DNA of 23,193 bases from an uncultured Clostridia bacterium (GTDB lineage Bacteria > Bacillota > Clostridia > Christensenellales > Aristaeellaceae): NCBI GenBank assembly GCA_937906775.1, contig CALCUD010000073.1, forward strand, positions 1 to 23,193, written 5' to 3'. Shown here piece after piece: positions 6,697-13,526 of the stretch. Position 1 is the first letter of the stretch, and each line of letters opens with the position of its first letter. The notes beneath the pieces were generated by a model. It saw only the letters and a program-made list of their open reading frames with translations. It did no database searches and was not told the origin of the DNA. The position numbers were made by a program, and so were the translations under genes.

Positions 6697-7515
6697 GTGG
6701 AAAAGATCCGCCGAAACGAGCGCATGAGCGCGATGATGAAACTGCTTTCCGGAACGCCGAACAGGATCTATACGCTGAACCGTTTCTGCGAAATGTTCGG
6801 TTCGGCGAAGTCGACCATGAGCGAGGATATCGATCTGCTCCGGGAAGTGACGGAGGAATTCGGCCTGGGAAAGATCGAAACGGTGACCGGCGCGGCCGGC
6901 GGCGTCCGCTACCGTCCCACGGTGACCAAAGAAATGGCGGCTGAATATATCCGGGAACTCTGCGGGAAACTGAGCGGAGCCGGCCGGGTCCTTCCGGGCG
7001 GATTCCTGTATTATTCCGATATTCTGAGCACGCCGGATATTGTGAACCGGATGGGGGAGATCATCGCCACAGAGTATTACGCCGGCGCGCCGGATTTTGT
7101 TCTGACGATGGAAACCAAGGGGATTCCTGTCGCTTTTGCAACAGCCAACGCGCTCGGGATCCCGCTGGTGATCGCGCGTCACTCCTCCAAGGTTTACGAA
7201 GGTTCGGCAGTTAATATCAATTATGTTTCCGGTTCCGGCAATATTGAAACGATGAGTCTCAGCCGCCGCGCCGTGAAAGAAAATACCCGGGCGCTGATCG
7301 TCGACGATTTTCTAAAGGGCGGCGGAACCGCCAAGGGGATGGTCGAACTGATGCGTGAGTTCAATATCGATGTCATCGGTATGGCATTCGTGATGTCTAC
7401 CGTTTCCCCGGCCAAGAAGCGCGTCGCGGGAGAAAAATCCCTGATGACGCTGGAGATCCTGGACGGGGAACCCGCCGAAGCCAGAGTGTGCCCCGCCGAA
7501 TGGCTGCTGACCTGA
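6697..7515 (+). CDS. purR: purine operon repressor PurR
   Basis: A 272-residue transcription factor. It has an N-terminal winged-helix DNA-binding domain (residues 1-72, including TLNRFCEMFGSAKSTMSEDI) and a type I phosphoribosyltransferase-like domain with the PRPP-binding motif ALIVDDFLKGGGTAKGM (199-215). In Bacillus the protein (285 residues) represses purine synthesis genes at PurBoxes and is released by PRPP. Length and both domains agree. GTG at 6697 was chosen: AAGGAGA lies 7 bases upstream and the protein then starts at the conserved KIRRNERM segment. In-frame ATGs further upstream would place the ribosome site inside the gene. It is monocistronic: its own promoter and candidate operator lie upstream, and a terminator follows 26 bases after the stop. 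No purine synthesis gene lies in the window. Confidence 0.95.
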   Translation: MEKIRRNERMSAMMKLLSGTPNRIYTLNRFCEMFGSAKSTMSEDIDLLREVTEEFGLGKIETVTGAAGGVRYRPTVTKEMAAEYIRELCGKLSGAGRVLPGGFLYYSDILSTPDIVNRMGEIIATEYYAGAPDFVLTMETKGIPVAFATANALGIPLVIARHSSKVYEGSAVNINYVSGSGNIETMSLSRRAVKENTRALIVDDFLKGGGTAKGMVELMREFNIDVIGMAFVMSTVSPAKKRVAGEKSLMTLEILDGEPAEARVCPAEWLLT

Positions 7516-7541
7516 TCCGGAATCCTTTTCTCCGTTTCTGC

Positions 7542-7563
7542 AACCTCCCCCGGGAGGTTTTTT
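7542..7563 (+). terminator. rho-independent terminator of purR
   Basis: AACCTCC (7542-7548), loop CCCG, GGAGGTT (7553-7559) continuing into a run of six T (7558-7563). Confidence 0.88.
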
Positions 7564-7608
7564 CTGTTGTATATTTACGGTTATTCCCTTCCGGAAGGAC
7601 CGGAGCGG

Positions 7609-7638
7609 TTGCAAAGAAGCACGGGAATATGATATTAT
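7609..7638 (+). promoter_or_regulatory. sigma-A promoter of the HlyD-like/sepF/divIVA operon
   Basis: TTGCAA (7609-7614), an 18-base spacer and TATTAT (7633-7638), 34 bases before the ATG at 7673. No other promoter is seen before the genes that follow up to 11221. Confidence 0.7.
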
Positions 7639-7672
7639 ATGATGTTAATTTATGGAGAAAGGAGCGCCGGCT

Positions 7673-8908
7673 ATGTACCAGATGATGCCTCCGCAGCCTG
7701 TTCAGATGCCTCAGCCGCAACCGGAAAAGAAACGGCTCAGCGTCGGACAGATCATGCTGATCGTGCTGGTGCTCGGGTTTGTCGTCTGGTATCTGGTGAC
7801 GGCATTCACGCCGGAAGCTTCTCCCTACGCGACGATCACCGCCGGCACGATGGGAACGCGCTATACAGGGGACTGTCTGATCGTCCGCGATGAAACGCCG
7901 TACGACGCCGAAGGCGTTACCAGCATTCAGTATATCGCGGAAGAAGGCAGCATGACTATTCGCGGGAATTCCATCTGCAAGGTTTATTCCTCCGGATTCA
8001 GCACCAAGGAAATGACGGCTCTTCAGGATTACCGGGATCAGATCAAAGAGTACCAGATCAAACTTCTGAACGCCGAGGTCGCGAGCGACGCCAAGATGGA
8101 AAAGCTCGAATCCGAAGTCATGACCAGGGCCCGGGAAGTCCGGGAGATCGTCAGCGGGACCCGCGGAAACATGAATAATCAGGAGAGCCTGTTGGATACC
8201 GCCATCAGCAGCCGTCAGGATTATCTGAAACAAAAGTACGCCGAAGACCAGCGGATGACCCGTCTCTATGACGATGAGGCGAGCCAGCTCCAGCGTATCG
8301 ACAGCTGGACGAAACAGTTCGCGGCCACTTCGGACGGGATCGTCAGTTTTTATTCCGACGGTTACGAATACGGCTTGACAGTGGATAATTATGAATCGTT
8401 CTCCCCTTCGGAGGTCCGAAGGATGATCAACGGTGAAAAACCCGCGTCAGGCGTCATCAGCAAAGGGAAAACAGCGATCTACCGCGTTATCCGGGACGGA
8501 CAGTGGTATGTGCTGATGCTGGTCCGGGACGGAACATGGAATCCGGTCGAAGGCGCGGTTTACGAGCTGAAGCTTGAGAATTTCATGGATACCAATGTCC
8601 AGGCGCGCGTTGTTTCCTTCACCAGAAGCGGCGGGGAAATGGTAGTCCGGCTGAGCGTGGAAAGCGCGGTATCCCCGGTCCTGTATATCCGGACCTGTAC
8701 CGGTGAACTGGGCGACAGCATTTCAACGCTGACGGTCCCCCTCAGAGCGATCTACACGCAGGACAATATGCCGGGCGTGGTGGTCGTCGACGGGGAATAT
8801 CAGACGTTTATACCGGTCAATATTCTGGAGAAGCGGGATGACACAGCGTTTATCTCTGCAATCCAGCAGGGCGTCCTTTATGAAGGACAGACAGTCCGTC
8901 TGTTCTGA
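7673..8908 (+). CDS. HlyD-like membrane-anchored protein
   Basis: A 411-residue protein with a Pro/Gln/Met-rich cytoplasmic start (residues 1-22), a single membrane helix (about 25-47, VGQIMLIVLVLGFVVWYLV) and a large outside part. That part has a beta-rich segment (55-110), a charged coiled-coil section (about 115-210, with QDYRDQIKEYQIKLLN) and a beta-rich C-terminal half. The order beta-barrel/coiled coil/beta-barrel is that of HlyD/membrane-fusion adaptors. No ABC transporter or outer-membrane partner lies nearby, so secretion is not implied. Similar proteins are, to my knowledge, found beside sepF in Clostridia. The ATG at 7673 has AAGGAG 8-9 bases upstream; the ATG at 7652 precedes that site. 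sepF follows after 26 bases, so the pair is probably one transcript and a role in envelope growth or division is likely. Confidence 0.75.
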   Translation: MYQMMPPQPVQMPQPQPEKKRLSVGQIMLIVLVLGFVVWYLVTAFTPEASPYATITAGTMGTRYTGDCLIVRDETPYDAEGVTSIQYIAEEGSMTIRGNSICKVYSSGFSTKEMTALQDYRDQIKEYQIKLLNAEVASDAKMEKLESEVMTRAREVREIVSGTRGNMNNQESLLDTAISSRQDYLKQKYAEDQRMTRLYDDEASQLQRIDSWTKQFAATSDGIVSFYSDGYEYGLTVDNYESFSPSEVRRMINGEKPASGVISKGKTAIYRVIRDGQWYVLMLVRDGTWNPVEGAVYELKLENFMDTNVQARVVSFTRSGGEMVVRLSVESAVSPVLYIRTCTGELGDSISTLTVPLRAIYTQDNMPGVVVVDGEYQTFIPVNILEKRDDTAFISAIQQGVLYEGQTVRLF

Positions 8909-8934
8909 AAGCCGGGCTTGAGGAGGAATCTGTT

Positions 8935-9789
8935 TTGTTGAATAAACTGGTGAATATGCTTTCCGGACTGACGAGAAAAAGCGAAATGAACGCGTCTTCC
9001 AGACCGGATGGGGGCACAAGCTGCTACAGGCCGGTCCGCCGTAAGAATCCCGGAGAAGAGGAGCTGGCCCGCCAGAAGGCTGCGGAATACGCGGCGGAAA
9101 ATCCGGCGATGCCCTATGCCCACACCGGGTTTACCGGAATGAATCCCGCGCAGGGGACCGATTACGGGATGAGCATGATGGCGGATTATTTCGGAAACAA
9201 TACGGCGCCGTACGCGACCTCCCCGATTCAGGGGCCGGAATCCGGAACCGGGTTTATTCCCCAAAGACAGGATAATATCTCCTATATGCCGGGCGCTTTT
9301 GCGCCGGACAGCGGGAACAGCTATACGCATGTGGAGCACATCATGGCCATGACCAGCCTGAAGAGCTGCTACGAAGCGATCGAGTGCATGAAAAACGGCG
9401 AGACGCTGATCGTCACGCTGGACGCCATCGCCAACGAGAACGAAAGCGTCCGCTGTCAGGATATGCTGGCCGGTGCCGCGTTTACGCTCGGCTGCGGGGT
9501 CCGGACGCTGCAGAGCGGCCGCCTGGTTCTGATCGCTCCGGCAGGGGTCAAGATCCTGCCCGAGCAGCATCGGAACGCCTATCAGCCGCTTCGCGGGGCA
9601 ATGCCCGCAGTGCAGGAAGCGCCGGCGACCAATTTTGTCCCGGCAGGTCGGAGAGAACGGAGAATGTCACAGAATACCGCCGGATGGGATCCCGCCCGCG
9701 CCGATGAGAATCGCGGATATAATCCCTATACCGGGAATATGCCGGTCGCAGTCAACGCTTACGCGGGCTTTGGCGGATACGGCTACTGA
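8935..9789 (+). CDS. sepF: SepF-like cell division protein, extended
   Basis: A 284-residue protein. The SepF domain lies at about residues 131-206 (VEHIMAMTSLKSCYEAIECMK, then TLDAIANENESVRCQDML, AGAAFTLGCGV, GRLVLIAPAGV). The N terminus LNKLVNMLSGL can form the amphipathic membrane-binding helix. In Bacillus, SepF (about 150 residues) ties FtsZ to the membrane at the septum. Here a long Gly/Asn/Met/Pro-rich linker (20-130) and a 78-residue C-terminal extension ending in Gly/Tyr-rich sequence are added. The start is TTG at 8935: AGGAGG lies exactly 8 bases upstream, and a second TTG follows directly. It sits 26 bases after the HlyD-like gene and 50 bases before divIVA. ftsZ, yggS and ylmH, frequent neighbours elsewhere, are absent here. 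Confidence 0.88.
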   Translation: MLNKLVNMLSGLTRKSEMNASSRPDGGTSCYRPVRRKNPGEEELARQKAAEYAAENPAMPYAHTGFTGMNPAQGTDYGMSMMADYFGNNTAPYATSPIQGPESGTGFIPQRQDNISYMPGAFAPDSGNSYTHVEHIMAMTSLKSCYEAIECMKNGETLIVTLDAIANENESVRCQDMLAGAAFTLGCGVRTLQSGRLVLIAPAGVKILPEQHRNAYQPLRGAMPAVQEAPATNFVPAGRRERRMSQNTAGWDPARADENRGYNPYTGNMPVAVNAYAGFGGYGY

Positions 9790-9839
9790 CAGAAACAGCC
9801 GCGGTATGATGCCGTGTGAAAAATGAAAGGAGCAAAATC

Positions 9840-10307
9840 ATGGAACGGATTACGGTCGATACTATCGTGAACAAGGAATTCAGCAGGGAAGCGAAGGGCT
9901 ACAGCATCAAAGAAGTCGACGATTTTCTCGACGCGATCAGCGACGAGATCGAACGTATGGAAAACGAGATCAGTGATCTCCGCCAGAAGACAACGGTCGT
10001 AAGAGAACCCGCGCCAGCCGCCTCCACGGTATCCGCTGAGGATGAAGCCGGATTCCGCGAGATCCTGGAGATGGCAAAGCAGGTCAAGGATGAAACGATC
10101 CGCAAGGCAAAGGAAGACGCCGAAGCGATCCGGCTGAAGGCGCAGGCCGAAGCGACTGAACGTCTGGACGGCCTGAGCGAAGAACGCGACAGCCTGACCC
10201 GTCAGGTGGCTGAACTGAAAACCGCCGCACAGGATTACCGCAAGCGTTTTGAAGAATTGTTGCAGGCACAGCAGGAAGCTCTGGAAAAAGCTTCGGATCT
10301 TTTCTGA
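9840..10307 (+). CDS. divIVA: DivIVA-family protein
   Basis: A 155-residue coiled-coil protein of the DivIVA/GpsB family, which recognises negatively curved membrane at poles and septa. The N-terminal membrane-binding domain is clear: NKEFSREAKGYSIKEVDDFLDAI (residues 11-33), followed by a first coiled coil (ISDEIERMENEISDLRQK), a short linker rich in Ala/Pro (about 55-64) and a long second coiled coil to the end (FREILEMAKQ onward). Length agrees with the family. The ATG at 9840 has AAAGGAG 7 bases upstream; an ATG eight codons earlier lies before that site. It is third in the operon after the HlyD-like gene and sepF, and the E2-like gene follows after 23 bases. Confidence 0.95.
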   Translation: MERITVDTIVNKEFSREAKGYSIKEVDDFLDAISDEIERMENEISDLRQKTTVVREPAPAASTVSAEDEAGFREILEMAKQVKDETIRKAKEDAEAIRLKAQAEATERLDGLSEERDSLTRQVAELKTAAQDYRKRFEELLQAQQEALEKASDLF

Positions 10308-10330
10308 TCTTTCAGGGGAGGCGTTAGAAC

Positions 10331-11221
10331 ATGTTCGGACGGAGAGCGGACGGAAGAAGACTCAGCTGCATTGACCCGATCGTACGGGTGACCCCCTATC
10401 TGATGCCGATGCGGTGTGACGCGCAGGTGTTTCTGGAGCATCAGCTCGATTATGAACAGCTGGCCCGGTACATCGCGGAGAAAGGCCGCCAGGGCGAAAA
10501 GGTAACATTTATGCAGATCCTGATGGCTGCCTATGTCCGGGCAGTCGCGGGCCATCCCGAAATCAACCGCTTCATCATGAACAAACAGTATTACGCCCGG
10601 AACAACTGTTCCGTTTCCTTCACCATGCTCAAGGACAGCCAGAACCATAACAGCGAGGAAACGGTGGTCCGCCTTGAATTTGATCTGACGGATACCCTGT
10701 TTGATATCCGGGACCGGATGAATGCCGAAGTGGAGAAAAACCGGAATGCCGAGAACGGGGATGAATTCGCGGTCAAACTGGCCCGCTTCGCCCTGAGCCT
10801 CCCCGGATTGGGAACGGTGATGGCGATCATGGTCCGCTTCCTGGACCGATACGGCCTGCTTCCGATGGCTCTGCTGAAGGAACTGCCCTTCTACAGCGGT
10901 CTGTATATCACCAACAATGCCAGCATCGGCCTGCACCACGTTTATCATCATATTTACAACTTCGGAAATGTCGGAATGTTCTGGGGAATGGGCAGCATCC
11001 GGAAGGAAGCTGTGACGGACGCGGATGGGAAAACGCGGATGAAGCGCTGGCTTCCCGTTGGCATCACCGCGGACGAGCGGATCTGCTCCGGCGCGCATTA
11101 CGCAGCTTTCTTCGCGGATGTGACCAAAGGACTGAACCATCCGGAAACGCTGGAAGTTCCGCCTGAAAAAGTTATTTTCGATCAGGGAATCGAATACCAT
11201 GTACCGAAGCTGAAAAAATAA
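10331..11221 (+). CDS. stand-alone E2/CAT-fold acyltransferase-like protein, degenerate active site
   Basis: A 296-residue protein with the fold pattern of the 2-oxoacid dehydrogenase E2 catalytic domain/chloramphenicol acetyltransferase: TFMQILMAAYVRAVAGHPEINR (59-80), SVSFTMLKD, a late NFGNVGMFWGMGSIRKE segment and a final TADERICSGAHYAAFF block. No lipoyl or E1-binding domain is present. In active enzymes the last block reads DHRxxDG, with His as the catalytic base; here it is D248-E249-R250-I-C-S253-G, so both the His and the following Asp are replaced. H256 remains in the position of the second His of CAT-type motifs. Catalysis by the usual mechanism is therefore doubtful. The start at 10331 has GGGGAGG 9 bases upstream. 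It is last in the sepF-divIVA operon and is followed by a strong terminator. A link to cell division is only suggested by context. Confidence 0.8.
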   Translation: MFGRRADGRRLSCIDPIVRVTPYLMPMRCDAQVFLEHQLDYEQLARYIAEKGRQGEKVTFMQILMAAYVRAVAGHPEINRFIMNKQYYARNNCSVSFTMLKDSQNHNSEETVVRLEFDLTDTLFDIRDRMNAEVEKNRNAENGDEFAVKLARFALSLPGLGTVMAIMVRFLDRYGLLPMALLKELPFYSGLYITNNASIGLHHVYHHIYNFGNVGMFWGMGSIRKEAVTDADGKTRMKRWLPVGITADERICSGAHYAAFFADVTKGLNHPETLEVPPEKVIFDQGIEYHVPKLKK

Positions 11222-11281
11222 TAGCGAACAGATCGACCATGTGAAAAGGCCCCTGTTTTTAATCCTGTGAATTACTTTGCG

Positions 11282-11310
11282 GCCTCCCGGGTTCCGGGAG
11301 GCTGTTTAAT
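11282..11310 (+). terminator. strong terminator of the sepF-divIVA operon
   Basis: A perfect 9-bp GC-rich stem, GCCTCCCGG (11282-11290) and CCGGGAGGC (11294-11302) with loop GTT, followed by TGTTTAAT. The T-run is interrupted but the stem is very stable. Confidence 0.8.
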
Positions 11311-11361
11311 TTACTCCATATATACTGCGCATATCAGTTTCAATCAGTCTTTATAAGGATA

Positions 11362-11766
11362 ATGCGTAAATTCATCTGTCAGTTCAAGAATATAGTCAAC
11401 GGAAGTAAGTATTATATTGTTGATTTGGGACTGCGTAATCATATTCTGCCGAAAAAGTCATACGATCTGGGTTTCTCGCTTGAAAACACCGTATTCTTTG
11501 AACTGCTGCACCGAGGTTATCAGGTCAATATCGGTAAAGTCGGAAATACGGAGGTGGATTTTGTTGCCCGTGCGGGTGATGAGATCGTCTATTATCAGGT
11601 GACTGCTGATATGACATCGGAAGAAACGTTTGAACGTGAGATGAAGCCTCTTCGCATGATCCGGGATAATTATGAAAAGACCGTATTGACTCTTGATCAA
11701 TTCACGGTTGGCAACTATGAAGGAATCAGAATCGTCCATGTGATTGACTGGCTGCTTCAGCGATGA
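11362..11766 (+). pseudogene. C-terminal remnant of an AAA ATPase with DUF4143 domain
   Basis: A 134-residue frame. From about residue 16 onward it matches the C-terminal part of the common ATP-binding DUF4143 proteins: KYYIVDLGLRNHIL, LENTVFFELLHRGYQVNIGK, a PD-(D/E)XK-like TEVDFVA (about 67-73), YYQVTADM and a final YEGIRIVHVIDWLL. Intact members have about 400 residues with Walker A and B motifs in the N-terminal half; none of that is present here or in the 140 bases upstream. The preceding bases are the terminator of another operon and AT-rich filler, so the 5' two thirds is lost. AAGGA sits too close to the ATG at 11362 for a normal ribosome site. Composition is AT-richer than both neighbours. 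It is probably a dead relic, although a short peptide could still be made. Confidence 0.75.
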
Positions 11767-11802
11767 GGCTCCGGGACGAGGTTTACAGTATGAAATTTCG
11801 GC

Positions 11803-11838
11803 AAAACACGACACCGGCGGGAATGCTCCCACCGGTGT
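11803..11838 (-). terminator. terminator of the minus-strand GNAT gene
   Basis: An inverted repeat, ACACCGG-C-GGGA (11811-11822) with TCCC-A-CCGGTGT (11827-11838), loop ATGC, one mismatch. Read on the minus strand it begins 7 bases after the stop at 11846 and is followed by CGTGTTTTG. The short T-run makes it moderate rather than strong. Confidence 0.7.
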
Positions 11839-11845
11839 TAACTGT

Positions 11846-12415
11846 TCAGGGGTCCAGTTCGGGGAAGGGGATCAGAGGCGCGTTCGCGTCGTGGACGCAG
11901 GGGATGGCCTTTTCCATCTGGATCAGGTTGTACCAGCGGCCGAATTTGCACGCGCAGCCGCGCGCCTCGCCGATGATTCGGAAACCGGACTTAAAATGGA
12001 AATTCAGGCTTTCGCCGTTCTGATACCGGTCAGGATGTTCGGAGTTGGCTACATGGACATACAGCATATATACATTCTGACGGGCCAGGATCTCTTCCAG
12101 GGCATTGTACAGACGGCGCCCGATGCCCATTCGATGATATGACGGATCCACATAAATGCTCAGCTCGACCGAGTGCAGATAGGCTTCCCGGACGCGATAC
12201 GGATGCGCGTAGGCGTATCCGATGATCCGCCCGTCCAGTTCGCAGACAAGCCAGGGATACATTTTCAGAACGTCCCGGACCCGACCGCGGAATTCCTCTT
12301 CGGTCGGGACGGTGATCTCAAAGGAGATCGCGGTATTGCTGACATAGGGCGCATAGATTTCCAGCATGCGCGGGGCGTCGTCCTCAACGGCGACCCGGAT
12401 GAAAGGTTCGGCCAT
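11846..12415 (-). CDS. GNAT acetyltransferase, phosphinothricin-acetyltransferase-like
   Basis: A 189-residue acetyltransferase similar in layout to the Pat/Bar/YncA group: IYAPYVSNTAISFE (20-33), WLVCELDGRIIGYAYA (55-70), VELSIYVDPSYHRMGIGRRLY (83-103, with the acetyl-CoA loop HRMGIG at 94-99) and FHFKSGFRIIGEARGCACKFGRWYN. Members acetylate phosphinothricin, methionine sulfoximine or other amine substrates; the natural substrate here cannot be told, and resistance should not be assumed. A 20-residue Pro/Asp-rich tail extends past the fold. The ATG at 12415 has GGAGG 6 bases upstream. The gene lies 77 bases downstream of the radical SAM gene on the same strand, without a clear promoter or terminator between them, so the two may share a transcript. 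Confidence 0.9.
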   Translation of the reverse strand: MAEPFIRVAVEDDAPRMLEIYAPYVSNTAISFEITVPTEEEFRGRVRDVLKMYPWLVCELDGRIIGYAYAHPYRVREAYLHSVELSIYVDPSYHRMGIGRRLYNALEEILARQNVYMLYVHVANSEHPDRYQNGESLNFHFKSGFRIIGEARGCACKFGRWYNLIQMEKAIPCVHDANAPLIPFPELDP

Positions 12416-12492
12416 GGTCGGCCTCCGTTCTTCATGAATTCGGGGTAGAGTGTAGCACAGATCGCGAAAAAGAGGAATAGGCGGACGCTGTT

Positions 12493-13365
12493 TCAGAAAA
12501 AACTTTCCGGCCGGTTGAACACGGGAACGAAATCGCGGTCGGCGGAATCCGGTTCCTGCAGGAAACCGGGGAGATCCAGCGCCAGCATATGATCCCGGAC
12601 GCGGCGGTATTCGGCGTCCGTGATCCTGCGGTCCAGTCCCGGAACCGAGACATGGTTGCAGGGGATATACTGCCGCATCAGGCTGACGGGGATCCCGGCG
12701 GGCAGTTCATCCCGGATCCAGGTCAGAAGCTTCATGCTTTCAGACGTGAATCCCGGAAGGATCAGATGGCGGATCAGCACGCCGCGGAGCATGATCCCCT
12801 CCTCATTATAGCGGGGAACACCGGCCTGCCGGACCATCTCCCGGATCGCGGCGGAAGCGACTTCAAAATAGTCCGGCGCGCCGGCGCAGAGTCGCGCGGC
12901 CCGGGGAGACCAGTGCTTCAGATCCGGAAGCCAGATATCGATCACGCCGTCCAGCAGCCGGAGCGTTTCCACCGTTTCATATCCCGAGGTGTTCCATACA
13001 AGGGGTACCGGAGGACGGTAGATTTCCAGCGCCTTCAGGATCCCGTGAATATGCGGCGTCGCGGTGATGAAGGAAACGGTATGCATCCCGGCGTCCACCA
13101 GCCGCTTCATCGCGTCCGCCAGTTCAGCGGGCGAAAATTCACGGCCTTCGTTCCGGTGGGAAATATCGGCATTCTGGCAGTAGACGCAGCGGAGGGTACA
13201 TCCGGAGAAAAAGACGGCGCCTGTTCCGTTGGTTCCGGAGATCGGAGGTTCTTCCCACAGATGAGGCGCGATCCGCGCGATCAGCATCTGATCCGGCAGA
13301 CCGCAAAATCCGCGGCGGTCAGCGCGGTCTGCCCCGCAGCGGCGCGGACACAGCGTACAGATCAT
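12493..13365 (-). CDS. radical SAM protein, PflA-like (COG1313 type)
   Basis: A 290-residue radical SAM protein. The [4Fe-4S]/SAM motif is C56-TLR-C60-VY-C63, of the CX3CX2C form, preceded by GAVFFSGC. An N-terminal Cys cluster (C3, C6, C10, C21 in MICTLCPRRC...RRGFCG) is characteristic of the putative pyruvate-formate-lyase activating group of COG1313 and may hold a second metal site. ITATPHIHGILKAL and VWNTSGYE fit the TIM-barrel strands. The partner protein is unknown; no glycyl radical enzyme gene is in the window. The ATG at 13365 was chosen because AGGGGG lies 7 bases upstream and the Cys motif then starts at residue 3. Its promoter (13397-13425) lies back to back with that of the divergent beta-propeller gene. 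The PAT-like gene follows downstream. Confidence 0.88.
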   Translation of the reverse strand: MICTLCPRRCGADRADRRGFCGLPDQMLIARIAPHLWEEPPISGTNGTGAVFFSGCTLRCVYCQNADISHRNEGREFSPAELADAMKRLVDAGMHTVSFITATPHIHGILKALEIYRPPVPLVWNTSGYETVETLRLLDGVIDIWLPDLKHWSPRAARLCAGAPDYFEVASAAIREMVRQAGVPRYNEEGIMLRGVLIRHLILPGFTSESMKLLTWIRDELPAGIPVSLMRQYIPCNHVSVPGLDRRITDAEYRRVRDHMLALDLPGFLQEPDSADRDFVPVFNRPESFF

Positions 13366-13396
13366 CAGGACGCCCCCTCTCACATTTATCGGACAC

Positions 13397-13425
13397 ATTA
13401 TATGGTGGACGGATGAAAAAGGCAA
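13397..13425 (-). promoter_or_regulatory. sigma-A promoter of the radical SAM gene
   Basis: On the minus strand TTGCCT (13425-13420), a 17-base spacer and a perfect TATAAT (13402-13397), 31 bases before the ATG at 13365. Confidence 0.78.
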
Positions 13426-13435
13426 GCGCAAGGGG

Positions 13436-13464
13436 TTGTGAGATTCGTTATAATCGGATATAAT
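13436..13464 (+). promoter_or_regulatory. sigma-A promoter of the beta-propeller/glpK unit
   Basis: TTGTGA (13436-13441), a 17-base spacer and a perfect TATAAT (13459-13464). Only 10 bases separate its -35 from the -35 of the divergent radical SAM promoter, so the two could influence each other. Confidence 0.8.
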
Positions 13465-13526
13465 TATCCTGTTTACGTATGCGATCAGGGTATCTTAGAA
13501 ATACAGACCGGAGGAAGGATCAGATC

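Noticed and set aside
7587..7598. Perfect 12-bp palindrome CCTTCCGGAAGG upstream of the HlyD-like gene
   Set aside because: It has no loop or T-run to act as a terminator and no known operator match; it could be chance in GC-rich sequence, so it was not listed as a site.
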